From Robiginitalea marina (GTDB lineage Bacteria > Bacteroidota > Bacteroidia > Flavobacteriales > Flavobacteriaceae): 64,000 nt of DNA. Below are positions 26,186 through 34,725 of the stretch, piece after piece. The position numbers and the translations under genes are program-made. Location of the stretch: NCBI RefSeq assembly GCF_024006985.1, contig NZ_JAMXIB010000001.1:124001-188000 (forward strand), read 5' to 3'. Each line of letters begins with the position of its first letter. The first letter of the stretch is position 1. The notes beneath the pieces are model-generated. The model worked only from the letters and a program-made list of their open reading frames with translations. It was not told the DNA's origin and made no database searches.

Positions 26186-27211
26186 CTAAACGCCGTAATA
26201 CTCCCGGTACCAGGTAACGAAGGCCTGCACGCCCTCCCGGATGGGGGTATTCGGCTGGTAGCCGTAATCGCGGATCAGGTCGTCCACATTGGCCCAGGTT
26301 TTTTCCACATCCCCGGGTTGCATGGGCAGCATCTGTTTTTCCGCCTTTTTCCCCAGGGTTTGCTCAATGGCTTCGATAAAGTCCAGTAATTTCACCGACT
26401 GGTTATTCCCAATGTTGTACACCTTGTACAACTCCCCGCTTTGAATCCGCGCCTCTACCGGCTTTTCAATCACCCGCACCACGCCCTCGGTAATGTCGTC
26501 GATATAGGTAAAGTCCCTTTCGAGGTTTCCGTGGTTGAAAACCTTAATAGGGTTTCCCTTCAGGATGGCTTCGGTAAAGAGGAACATAGCCATATCGGGC
26601 CGTCCCCAGGGGCCGTACACCGTAAAGAAACGCAGCCCGGTAGTCGGGAACCCATAGAGGTGGCTATAGGTATGGGCCATCAACTCGTTCGATTTTTTGG
26701 TGGCGGCATACAGGCTCACCGGGTGGTCCACGGTATCCGAAGTTTCAAAAGGCACTTTGGTATTGGCCCCGTACACGCTGGAACTGCTAGCATACACCAG
26801 GTGTTGGATGTGGTGGTGCCGGCAACACTCCAGGATGTTAAGGAACCCCACAATATTGCTGTCGATATAGGCTTCCGGATTTTCCAGGCTGTAGCGCACG
26901 CCGGCCTGGGCTGCCAGGTGGCAGACCACCTCAAAGCCTTCTGCCTTAAAAAAGCGCTGGAGGCCCTCCCGGTCTTCGAGGGGGAGTCGGATAAACGAAA
27001 ACGTTTCAAAGGTCGCGCTACCGGCCATCTGGCCGAAAACTTCGGCTTGCTCCCGGGGGATCCCCAGTACCCCGAGCCGCCCGTACTTTAAGTCCACATC
27101 GTAGTAGTCGTTGAGGTTGTCGAGGCCAACCACGGTATGGCCCCGCTCCAGAAGCGATTTGGAAACGTAAAATCCAATGAAGCCGGCGGCTCCGGTTACC
27201 AGGATTTTCAT
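26186..27211 (-). CDS. UDP-glucuronate 4-epimerase (LpsL/GAE-like)
   Basis: 341 residues, an extended SDR. N-terminal motif VTGAAGFIGFYVSK, the YxxxK motif in SLYAATKKSNELMAHTYSHL, and TGLRFFTVYGPWGRPDMAM, a hallmark of UDP-glucuronate 4-epimerases. It turns UDP-GlcA made by Ugd into UDP-GalA. It is the first gene of the precursor group; a likely -7 element lies 43 bases upstream. The product supports a galacturonate residue in the polymer. Confidence 0.9.
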   Translation of the reverse strand: MKILVTGAAGFIGFYVSKSLLERGHTVVGLDNLNDYYDVDLKYGRLGVLGIPREQAEVFGQMAGSATFETFSFIRLPLEDREGLQRFFKAEGFEVVCHLAAQAGVRYSLENPEAYIDSNIVGFLNILECCRHHHIQHLVYASSSSVYGANTKVPFETSDTVDHPVSLYAATKKSNELMAHTYSHLYGFPTTGLRFFTVYGPWGRPDMAMFLFTEAILKGNPIKVFNHGNLERDFTYIDDITEGVVRVIEKPVEARIQSGELYKVYNIGNNQSVKLLDFIEAIEQTLGKKAEKQMLPMQPGDVEKTWANVDDLIRDYGYQPNTPIREGVQAFVTWYREYYGV

Positions 27212-27254
27212 AATCTCAAATAAAATGAAGGTTAATTCTTATGGTAAGCACTTT

Positions 27255-27262
27255 CAAAAGTA
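27255..27262 (-). promoter_or_regulatory. Candidate -7 element for the sugar-nucleotide operon
   Basis: The minus strand reads TACTTTTG, a match to TAnnTTTG, 43 bases before the epimerase ATG at 27,211. No clear -33 TTG was found at the right distance. Confidence 0.45.
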
Positions 27263-27330
27263 TGCATTCTAAAGTTGCTTGTGTTTAAGGTGGCTATTCT
27301 TTATAAGTTGGGTTTCCACTTTAAACATAA

Positions 27331-27355
27331 AAACCCTGAAATGATCTCAGGGTTT
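27331..27355 (-). terminator. Rho-independent terminator
   Basis: A 9-base stem (AAACCCTGA / TCAGGGTTT) with a 7-base loop and T-runs on both strands. It is 20 bases after the stop of the small lipoprotein gene. Confidence 0.9.
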
Positions 27356-27374
27356 TTAGGCGATAAATTCAACT

Positions 27375-27857
27375 TTAGAAGGAGTTGGCGCCAATATTTG
27401 TTTGTGCAATAGTGGTACCGTCTGTTGGGCTTTCATAAATGTTAAGGTGCCCGTCAAAGGTCATCAACTCCACAAAAGTGACCGGGGTCCCGTTATCGAG
27501 TTGGGTAACAACGGTTTCACTGATTTCACATTCACATTCGTTCAGGGTAATGGCGATTGCCCCTCCGCTTTCAAGGGTCCCAAAATTTACCGTGGCCGGA
27601 TGGATGCCCTGGGAAGCGTTCTCCAGATCGATGTAGATGGTGGTACTCCCGTCATCGTTGGGGATAAAGGAGGCCAGGCCGGTTACGCCCGAACCGTTTG
27701 AGGTGGAGAGGACGTAATCTACCCGCTCCGGGTCGTCCGGGATGCCTGCGTCAGGCCCGGGCAAATTGGGGTTGTTTACGTCGGCGTCCTCGCTTTTGCT
27801 ACAGCCCAGGCTGGCAATCACTAGCAGGACAGAAAGGAAGAAGATCGGTTTTTTCAT
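27375..27857 (-). CDS. Small lipoprotein, possibly CHRD/Cu-Zn SOD-like fold
   Basis: 160 residues from the ATG at 27,857 (MKKPIFFLSVLLVIASLGCSKSED), which gives a clean lipoprotein signal with Cys19. A frame opening at 27,944 would put a charged 29-residue extension before the signal peptide and would include the likely promoter, so I reject it. The domain starting SGVTGLASFIPNDDGSTTIY, followed by NASQGIHPATVNFGT, recalls CHRD-type domains, but the usual HPAHIH metal ligands are largely missing. It has its own promoter and terminator and lies between the two capsule operons. Function unknown. Confidence 0.7.
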   Translation of the reverse strand: MKKPIFFLSVLLVIASLGCSKSEDADVNNPNLPGPDAGIPDDPERVDYVLSTSNGSGVTGLASFIPNDDGSTTIYIDLENASQGIHPATVNFGTLESGGAIAITLNECECEISETVVTQLDNGTPVTFVELMTFDGHLNIYESPTDGTTIAQTNIGANSF

Positions 27858-27898
27858 TTTCAAAAAAGTTTTGCGTTTTTCTTTTAGTTCTGAGGTGC

Positions 27899-27906
27899 CA
27901 AACTTA
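27899..27906 (-). promoter_or_regulatory. Candidate -7 element for the small lipoprotein gene
   Basis: The minus strand reads TAAGTTTG (TAnnTTTG), 41 bases before the chosen ATG at 27,857. It supports that start over the longer frame. Confidence 0.45.
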
Positions 27907-28162
27907 AATCGTCGGAATGTTTTATGGTGTATATGAACTTTCAAGAGCCTTAAAATTCGATCAAAGGCAGAATCGAAAGAGAAAGTATGGTTTGTACTGG
28001 CGTTTTATGGCTCACCATCTCTACCCTTCGTGTAATGGGCTTTTCACCGACAAAATTCAACCCTTTTAAGAAGGCAAAAGATGATTTTTATCAACTGGTC
28101 TGACTTTTGGCCTACTTCAGCGAATTATCGGCTGTCGATTTATGGAAGCTCGTTTAAAAGCG

Positions 28163-28170
28163 TAACTTTG
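28163..28170 (+). promoter_or_regulatory. Candidate -7 element for the aminotransferase/Wza/Wzc operon
   Basis: TAACTTTG matches TAnnTTTG, 132 bases before the TTG start codon at 28,303. No good -33 TTG is in place, so confidence is modest. The long leader would allow post-transcriptional control. Confidence 0.4.
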
Positions 28171-28302
28171 GAGTGTATTTTGGTTTTTTGATCGACGGTT
28201 TTTTTTAAGTTCGATTGGAAACCTCCCCAAATTTACCATCTAAAGGAATGCCCCGGGCGATGGGGTTTTCAAAGAGTACGAAACCAACAAAATGCTTTAA
28301 AA

Positions 28303-29436
28303 TTGGAAACGCTTACCCGGGATAAAATCTGGCTCTCCTCCCCCCACATGGGAGGTACAGAGCAGGAGTATGTTCGAGAGGCCTTTGACAGCAACTGGAT
28401 TGCCCCCCTGGGCCCCAATGTCAACGGCTTTGAAAAAGCGATTGAAACCTTTGTCGGGGGAGATATTCATGCGGCCTGCCTGAGTTCCGGTACCGCGGCC
28501 CTGCACCTGGCCCTGGAACTCCTGGGGGTAGGCCCCGGCGATGAAGTCCTCTGCCAGTCCTTTACTTTTTCCGCCTCGGCCAACCCCATTGCTTATCTGG
28601 GGGCTACGCCGGTATTTGTGGATAGCGAACCGGAAACCTGGAATATTTCGCCTGCGCTCTTGGAAGAGGCCATTCAAACCCGGCTGAAAACGGGTAAAAA
28701 GCCGAAAGCCATCATCGCCGTGCATTTATATGGCATGCCTTACCAGCATTCCGCGATCCGTGAGATTGCTGAAAAGTATAGCATTCCCGTGGTTGAAGAC
28801 AGCGCCGAGGCCCTTGGAAGCACTTATAAGGGGCAATCTTGTGGTACCCTGGGCGATATCGGGATCCTTTCCTTTAACGGGAACAAAATCATCACCACCT
28901 CCGGGGGTGGGGCCTTGCTGACCCGCCATGCCGAATGGAAGGAAAAGGCCGTTTTCCTTTCCACCCAGGCCAGGGATGTGGCCCCGCATTACCAGCATTC
29001 GCACATCGGGTATAATTACCGGATGAGCAACGTACTGGCCGGTATCGGCCGGGGGCAGATGGAGGTTTTGCCTGAGCGGGTTGCCGCCCGCCGGAGGAAT
29101 TTTGAGGTTTATCAAAGCGAATTGTCAGGGGTGCCTGGCCTTGAATTTCTGCCCGAACCTGCAGGGGCCTTCAGCAACCGCTGGCTGACCACGGTGCTGA
29201 CCCCCTCCTTTGAAACCCGGGAGCGTATCCGCCTGGCCCTGGAGGAAGAAAACATCGAATCGCGGCCGCTGTGGAAACCGATGCACCTGCAGCCTGTTTT
29301 TTCGGCCACCCCTGCCTATGTCAATGGGGTTTCAGAAGACCTGTTTTCCCGTGGGCTCTGTTTGCCCAGCGGATCGAACCTGACGGAAACCGACTTGGAA
29401 CGCGTTATGGGAATTATTAAAAAGACTTTGCTATGA
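28303..29436 (+). CDS. DegT/DnrJ/EryC1-family sugar aminotransferase (PglE-like)
   Basis: 377 residues from a TTG start (METLTRDKIWLSSPHMGG); the only upstream ATG nearby (28,292) is out of frame and stops at once. The PLP-enzyme core is clear: SSGTAALHLALELLG, EDSAEALGSTY, and the Schiff-base lysine Lys195 in SFNGNKIITTSGGG. The family aminates keto-sugar nucleotides. Its stop overlaps the start of the PglF-like 4,6-dehydratase (ATGA), so the pair probably makes UDP-4-amino-4,6-dideoxy-GlcNAc from UDP-GlcNAc. This is the precursor of bacillosamine and of Qui2NAc4N-type sugars. Confidence 0.88.
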   Translation: METLTRDKIWLSSPHMGGTEQEYVREAFDSNWIAPLGPNVNGFEKAIETFVGGDIHAACLSSGTAALHLALELLGVGPGDEVLCQSFTFSASANPIAYLGATPVFVDSEPETWNISPALLEEAIQTRLKTGKKPKAIIAVHLYGMPYQHSAIREIAEKYSIPVVEDSAEALGSTYKGQSCGTLGDIGILSFNGNKIITTSGGGALLTRHAEWKEKAVFLSTQARDVAPHYQHSHIGYNYRMSNVLAGIGRGQMEVLPERVAARRRNFEVYQSELSGVPGLEFLPEPAGAFSNRWLTTVLTPSFETRERIRLALEEENIESRPLWKPMHLQPVFSATPAYVNGVSEDLFSRGLCLPSGSNLTETDLERVMGIIKKTLL

Positions 29437-31391
29437 TCCAGAGTTATATTGCGAACACAGCAACGCGATTTGCCAGTAAATGGCTGGTATTGGCCATCGA
29501 CCTGGTGACCTTCGGGGTCACCTTTGTCCTGGCCTATTTGATCCGGTATAACCTTACCTTCAATTTCGATGTCTCCCAATTCTGGTACCAAATCCCGTTT
29601 ATGCTGGGAGTGGGCGTCCTGGCCTTCCTGATCACCGGGTCGTATAAAGGGGTGGTCCGCCATACGGGGGTGCGCGACGTTTATAATATTTTTAACGCCA
29701 TCTGCCTGGCCAGTATTTTGACCATTTTGGTGATTCTGGCCAACCGGACCTGGGCGGTGGTGCCGGAATTCAAAATCCCCCTTTCCATTATCATTATTCA
29801 TAGCCTGATGGCCTTTTTGGGGCTAACAGCATCCCGCTATGTGTTTAAGGTGCTGTACAACAACCTGGTATCCAAGGATATTCGTTACTACAAGAACGTG
29901 CTCATCTATGGGGCAGGTGAGTCCGGCATCCTAACCTACAACGCACTTACAAGCAGTACAAAAAGCAACATGCAGGTACTGGGCTATATCGATGAAGACC
30001 GGCAGAAGGTGGGTAAACAGATCAACGGGGTACCTGTGTTCGGACCCGAGGTGCTGAGCGATGGTTTTTTGAGAAGTAAGAAGATTTCAGAGATCATTTT
30101 TTCCATCCATAATATTGAGCAGAAAAAGCTGCGCAAGCTGGTGGAGGGCATGGTCGATTTCCCGGTGCGGGTCAAGATTGTCCCCCCGGTAGACGACTGG
30201 ATTAATGGGGAGCTTCGGGTTTCCCAGATCAAACCCGTGCAGATCGAGGACCTGCTCGACCGGGTACCCATTTCCATCACCAACAAAAAGGTGAGCCGTG
30301 AACTGGCCGGGAAAAGCATTTTGGTAACTGGTGGGGCTGGCTCCATTGGGAGTGAGTTGGTGCGGCAAATCTGCAAGTACGAGTACAAATCGCTGGTGAT
30401 CCTCGACCAGGCCGAATCGGCCCTCTATGACCTGCAGCAGGAATTGAAGCAGAATGGCTTGCACAACTTTATCCCCGTGGTGGGCGATGTGCGCGACAAG
30501 AACCGCTGCAACTTGCTGTTCCAGGAGTACAAACCCGACGTGGTTTTCCATGCGGCTGCTTACAAGCATGTGCCCCTGATGGAGTGCAACCCCTATGAGG
30601 CCATCAAGATCAATGTGGCTGGTACCAAGGTGATGGCCGACCTGGCTTTGGAGCACAAGGTGGACAAATTTGTCTTCGTATCCACGGACAAAGCGGTGAA
30701 CCCCACCAATATTATGGGGGCCACCAAGCGTATTGCGGAAATGTATATCAGCTGCCTGCAGAAGGCAGGGGGCACCAAATACATTACTACCCGATTTGGG
30801 AACGTGCTGGGCTCCAACGGCTCGGTGATCCCCCTCTTCCGTAAGCAGATCGAAAAGGGTGGCCCGCTTACCCTCACACATAAAGACATCACCCGCTTTT
30901 TCATGACCATCCCCGAAGCGTCACAGCTAGTGCTGGAAGCCGGTGCCATGGGCGAGGGGGGGGAGATCTTTATATTTGATATGGGAGAATCGGTGCGGAT
31001 CTTCGACCTGGCCAAGAACATGATCCGCCTCTCGGGACTGCGTTACCCCGAAGACATCGACATCAAGATCACGGGCCTGCGCCCCGGCGAGAAACTCTAT
31101 GAGGAACTCCTGGCCAATGGGGAGAATACGCTCCCGACTTACCACAAGAAAATTTTGATCAGCAAGGTGCGCGAGCTCGACTACCTGGAGGTCCGTTCCC
31201 TGATCGATGAGCTTTGCGTCACCAACATGTTCTTTAATTCCGATACGGTAAAGCTTATGAAGCAGATTGTACCGGAATTCGTATCGAATAATTCGGAGTA
31301 CAGCCGGTTGGACGACCCCAAAAAGACAGGGGAAACTCCCCCGCAGGCGCCGAAGGCCCCACAAAAGGAAGCCGATAAAATTGTATCTTGA
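29433..31391 (+). CDS. Membrane-bound NDP-sugar 4,6-dehydratase (PglF/WbpM/CapD-like)
   Basis: 652 residues, the usual length of the large membrane-bound class. Four hydrophobic N-terminal segments (to about residue 140) are followed by a first Rossmann-like region (LIYGAGESGI) and the SDR catalytic domain, with NAD motif GGAGSIGSELV near residue 300 and STDKAVNPTNIMGATKR near residue 417, characteristic of PglF/WbpM. It converts UDP-GlcNAc to UDP-4-keto-6-deoxy-GlcNAc, the substrate of the preceding aminotransferase. The gene overlaps that aminotransferase by 4 bases and precedes the export genes by 30 bases. Confidence 0.92.
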   Translation: MIQSYIANTATRFASKWLVLAIDLVTFGVTFVLAYLIRYNLTFNFDVSQFWYQIPFMLGVGVLAFLITGSYKGVVRHTGVRDVYNIFNAICLASILTILVILANRTWAVVPEFKIPLSIIIIHSLMAFLGLTASRYVFKVLYNNLVSKDIRYYKNVLIYGAGESGILTYNALTSSTKSNMQVLGYIDEDRQKVGKQINGVPVFGPEVLSDGFLRSKKISEIIFSIHNIEQKKLRKLVEGMVDFPVRVKIVPPVDDWINGELRVSQIKPVQIEDLLDRVPISITNKKVSRELAGKSILVTGGAGSIGSELVRQICKYEYKSLVILDQAESALYDLQQELKQNGLHNFIPVVGDVRDKNRCNLLFQEYKPDVVFHAAAYKHVPLMECNPYEAIKINVAGTKVMADLALEHKVDKFVFVSTDKAVNPTNIMGATKRIAEMYISCLQKAGGTKYITTRFGNVLGSNGSVIPLFRKQIEKGGPLTLTHKDITRFFMTIPEASQLVLEAGAMGEGGEIFIFDMGESVRIFDLAKNMIRLSGLRYPEDIDIKITGLRPGEKLYEELLANGENTLPTYHKKILISKVRELDYLEVRSLIDELCVTNMFFNSDTVKLMKQIVPEFVSNNSEYSRLDDPKKTGETPPQAPKAPQKEADKIVS

Positions 31392-31421
31392 CGGCCGAAT
31401 CCTAATTTCAACGTTGCTGAG

Positions 31422-32198
31422 ATGAAAAACATGCGTATTTCCTTCAAGACCCCTTTTGTTGTAATTGCCGCGGCCGCCCTGCTCGCCTCCTGTGCCTCCC
31501 GCAAGGAGGTCGCCTACTTCCAGGATGCGGGGGACTTTGAAACCCTGGTCGACAACAATACGTCCATTACCAAATTCAAGGTGGATGATTTGGTATCCAT
31601 CCACGTGTCTTCCCTGACCCCCGAGGCCAGTGCCCCGTTTAACCTGTATCGCGGGGCCTCCGAAGGGGGGATCCGGGCCGAACAGGTGGATTACCTGGTG
31701 GACCAGGATGGGATGATCGACTTCCCGGTTATCGGGAAGCTTAAAATTGAAGGGCTTTCCCCTGACGAGGTAAGGCTGCTGTTGCGCGAAAAACTCTCAG
31801 ACTTCCTGAAAGACCCTATTATCAACATCCGCCTGCGAAACTTTACGGTGACGGTTTTGGGCCAGGTGGCCCGACCCGGTACCTACCCCACGAACGGAGA
31901 ACAGATTACCATCCTGGAGGCCCTTGGCCTGGCAGGGGACCTGACACTAAGGGGCAAGCGTGAAAACGTGCTGGTGATCCGCGACTTTAACGGAACCAAA
32001 GTGTATAATCGTATAGACCTGACCTCGAAGGACATCGTAAAATCCCCGGTGTTTTATCTCACCCAGAACGATGTGGTATATGTGGAACCCAATAAGGTGG
32101 GAATCCGGGAAACCTCTGTAGGTGCATCTACGGCCATAACGGTTTCCATTCTGACCTCCTTGTTGACCTCTGCTGTCTTTATTTTGACCCGAGTCTAA
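31422..32198 (+). CDS. wza: Polysaccharide export outer-membrane lipoprotein (Wza-like)
   Basis: 258 residues. The lipoprotein signal ends at Cys24 (ALLASCASRKEV). A poly-export domain follows (FKVDDLVSIHVSSL, DYLVDQDGMIDFPVIGKLKI), then an SLBB-type domain (FTVTVLGQVARPGTYPTNGEQITILEALG), and a hydrophobic C-terminus typical of Bacteroidota members. It forms the outer-membrane channel for the capsule with the Wzc-like kinase encoded 37 bases downstream. The protein is shorter than E. coli Wza (379 residues), as is usual in this phylum. Confidence 0.92.
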   Translation: MKNMRISFKTPFVVIAAAALLASCASRKEVAYFQDAGDFETLVDNNTSITKFKVDDLVSIHVSSLTPEASAPFNLYRGASEGGIRAEQVDYLVDQDGMIDFPVIGKLKIEGLSPDEVRLLLREKLSDFLKDPIINIRLRNFTVTVLGQVARPGTYPTNGEQITILEALGLAGDLTLRGKRENVLVIRDFNGTKVYNRIDLTSKDIVKSPVFYLTQNDVVYVEPNKVGIRETSVGASTAITVSILTSLLTSAVFILTRV

Positions 32199-32235
32199 AA
32201 TTTAATACCTAATCCGGATCAAGACCTCCTCTTCC

Positions 32236-34602
32236 ATGTTCCAAAAGAATGAAATTGATTACAAGGAATTAATAAAGCCGTATACCAAACATTGGAAATG
32301 GTTTGTATTATCCCTTGTAACTGCAGTTGCCCTGGCAATCCTCTATATTCGGTATGCAACCCCGGAATATGCCGTGCAGGCAAAAATCCAGATCCTGGAA
32401 GATCAGGGATCTGCCTCGGAATTGAGCGCGTTTAGTGATCTGAGCATGCTTACCGGGGGAAACATTCAGGTAGAGGATGAAATAGAGGTCTTGAATTCCC
32501 GCTCCAATTTTGTGGAAGTAGTTAAAAAACTAGGTCTGAACTCGAAAGTAATGGCCCAGGGCAGGATTCACGATTCGGAAATCTATGACAACCCTCCGGT
32601 AACTCTCGATTTTTTGGGACCCGATTCACTGCTTTACAGGGCAAAAGGAAGATTTGTCATAAAAATTTTGTCGGATACCAAATTTTGGCTGGCGGAGGAT
32701 AGTGATGCTCCGGGAAAGGAATATGTTTTTGGAAGTACAATTACTTCGGAACTCGGTGATTTTGTTATTACCCCGACCGCTGCGACCATAGGAAATCAGG
32801 CTGGAAAGGAGTTTGAAATTGTGCTCAACCCTATTGAGGAAGTCGCACAGGCCTATCAGAAGAAGATGGTTATTTCCATTACCAATGAATTATCCAGCAT
32901 AATAACCCTGTCTTTGGATGAGCCGGTTCAACAAAAAGGAATTGATATTGTTAATGCCCTTATTGACACGTATAATCAAAATGCAGTAAAGGATAAAAAG
33001 GAAATTGCCGATCGTACCGAAGCTTTTATAAATGATCGCATAACGGAGATGTATAGTGAATTATCCACGGTAGATGAATCTGCTGAAGCCTACAAATCTT
33101 CCAGGGGGATTGCTACGGACGTCGCCTCTCAGTCCAATATTAACCTGAATTTAAGCGCAGCCAGCCGCCAGGAATTGCGAAATGCCGAAGTCCAGTTGAA
33201 TCTGGCTACCCAAATCAAGAATTATATCGATTCGCAGTCGGGTTTTGAGGTGCTTCCTGTGAATATAGGCTTGAATGACCCCAATATAGCAGGGGTTACC
33301 TCGAGTTATAATGACCTGGTGCAACGGCGAAATAATTTATTGACCAGCTCCAACGAACGGAACCCGACTATTGTGAACCTCGACCAGCAATTAACTTCAC
33401 TAAAGAGAAGTTTACAGTCCAGTCTGGAAAGTATGATTAATAATCTAACCCTCCAGGTGAATAACCTTAGCGGTCAATTATCCAGGATAACCGCGCAAAT
33501 CTACTCTGCTCCGGGTCAGGAGCGCGCGATTCGCGATATTGACAGGGAGCGCCAAATCACAGAAACCCTCTATCTCTATTTATTACAGAAACGAGAAGAA
33601 GCACAGATTACCTACGCCTCTTCTTCCCCGAAATCAAAAATAATCGATTGGGCTTACGGAACCAGTCCGGATCCGGTTTCTCCCAAAAAGCCGATCATCC
33701 TGTTGGCTGCGATGATCTTGGGTCTTCTGGCCCCTTTTTCCCTAATTTACCTTAATCAGTTGCTGGACAACAAAGTCCACAACAAAGTCGGGTTGGAAAA
33801 ACTGGTCGGCAGCATCCCGGTGCTGGCGGAACTGCCCCGGTTGGGAAAAAACGAGCGTACCCTGGTGAATTCCGGAGACCGTTCGGTGCTGGCGGAGTCG
33901 CTTCGCATCCTGCGCACTAACCTGGATTACCTCTTGAAAACCAAAAAGAAAACGGAAGGCGCAAATGTGATTTTTGTGACCTCCAGCGTTCCTGCGGAGG
34001 GCAAAACCTTTGTGGCGTCCAACCTGGCAATGATTTACGCGAAGGCGAACAAAAAGGTACTCTTATTGGGGGGCGACATCCGCAACCCAAAGATCAACCA
34101 GTTCTATTCCGGTAAAAATGTGGATTCCCTGAATAGAGGTTCGGCCAATAAAGACAACAAGGGCCTGACGGATTACCTGGTAAATGATTTTATGACGCCC
34201 AGGGAGGTGATCTCCAGCATGCTGGTAACCGACCAGACCGTGGACATCATCCACTCCGGGAAGCTCATGCCGAACCCGGCAGAACTGTTGATGAGTGACC
34301 GGATGGGGGAACTCTTTGAAGAGGTACGCAAGCACTATGACTACATCATTGTAGACACGGCCCCCTTAATGGTGGTCTCCGACACCATGATGATCAGCAA
34401 GTACGCTGACCTCGTACTGTACGTAACCCGTGCGGATGTTACTGAGACCAAGGTGCTGGAGTTCCCCCTGAAGATGCACGAGGAGGGCAAACTGAATGGG
34501 CTTTCCTTTGTGGTGAATGGGGTTAAGGATACCAACCTGGGTTATGGCGGGAAGTACGGCTATGGCTATGGCAAAACCACCAAAAAATGGTGGAAGGTCT
34601 AA
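32236..34602 (+). CDS. wzc: Polysaccharide co-polymerase and tyrosine autokinase (Wzc-like)
   Basis: 788 residues. Membrane segment near residues 22-41, a Wzz/GNVR periplasmic domain with coiled coil to about residue 480, a second membrane segment (IILLAAMILGLLAPFSLIYL), then the BY-kinase domain. Walker A is TSSVPAEGKTF near residue 582, the A' motif is VLLLGGDIRNPK, and Walker B is YIIVDTAPL near residue 703. The tail GYGGKYGYGYGK carries the tyrosine cluster that is autophosphorylated. It sets chain length and couples Wzy polymerisation to export. The first two thirds of the gene are visibly lower in GC than the kinase part. The PHP phosphatase gene downstream is convergent. Confidence 0.93.
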   Translation: MFQKNEIDYKELIKPYTKHWKWFVLSLVTAVALAILYIRYATPEYAVQAKIQILEDQGSASELSAFSDLSMLTGGNIQVEDEIEVLNSRSNFVEVVKKLGLNSKVMAQGRIHDSEIYDNPPVTLDFLGPDSLLYRAKGRFVIKILSDTKFWLAEDSDAPGKEYVFGSTITSELGDFVITPTAATIGNQAGKEFEIVLNPIEEVAQAYQKKMVISITNELSSIITLSLDEPVQQKGIDIVNALIDTYNQNAVKDKKEIADRTEAFINDRITEMYSELSTVDESAEAYKSSRGIATDVASQSNINLNLSAASRQELRNAEVQLNLATQIKNYIDSQSGFEVLPVNIGLNDPNIAGVTSSYNDLVQRRNNLLTSSNERNPTIVNLDQQLTSLKRSLQSSLESMINNLTLQVNNLSGQLSRITAQIYSAPGQERAIRDIDRERQITETLYLYLLQKREEAQITYASSSPKSKIIDWAYGTSPDPVSPKKPIILLAAMILGLLAPFSLIYLNQLLDNKVHNKVGLEKLVGSIPVLAELPRLGKNERTLVNSGDRSVLAESLRILRTNLDYLLKTKKKTEGANVIFVTSSVPAEGKTFVASNLAMIYAKANKKVLLLGGDIRNPKINQFYSGKNVDSLNRGSANKDNKGLTDYLVNDFMTPREVISSMLVTDQTVDIIHSGKLMPNPAELLMSDRMGELFEEVRKHYDYIIVDTAPLMVVSDTMMISKYADLVLYVTRADVTETKVLEFPLKMHEEGKLNGLSFVVNGVKDTNLGYGGKYGYGYGKTTKKWWKV

Positions 34603-34624
34603 CCTCCACCTGATAAGAAGTAAA

Positions 34625-34650
34625 AGGGGCCCGCAATTACGCGGGCCCCT
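34625..34650 (+). terminator. Rho-independent terminator after wzc
   Basis: A 10-base GC-rich stem (AGGGGCCCGC / GCGGGCCCCT) with a 6-base loop, followed by ATGTTTTTT. It ends the export operon 22 bases after the wzc stop. Confidence 0.93.
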
Positions 34651-34725
34651 ATGTTTTTTCGGCCCCGGGGTTTCCTTCCGGGCAATGGGCCTGCGCGGTT
34701 AAAACCCGTCTGCACCGGGGAGGCA

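Larger units (their letters stand above)
27858..28302. other. Divergent intergenic region with two promoter candidates
   Basis: 445 bases between the small lipoprotein and the export operon. -7-like elements are found for both directions (minus 27,899-27,906; plus 28,163-28,170). No gene was seen. Confidence 0.6.

Noticed and set aside
1-34700. Search for transposases, integrases or attachment sites bordering the capsule locus
   Set aside because: None seen in any frame; the locus shows composition change but no mobile-element genes.
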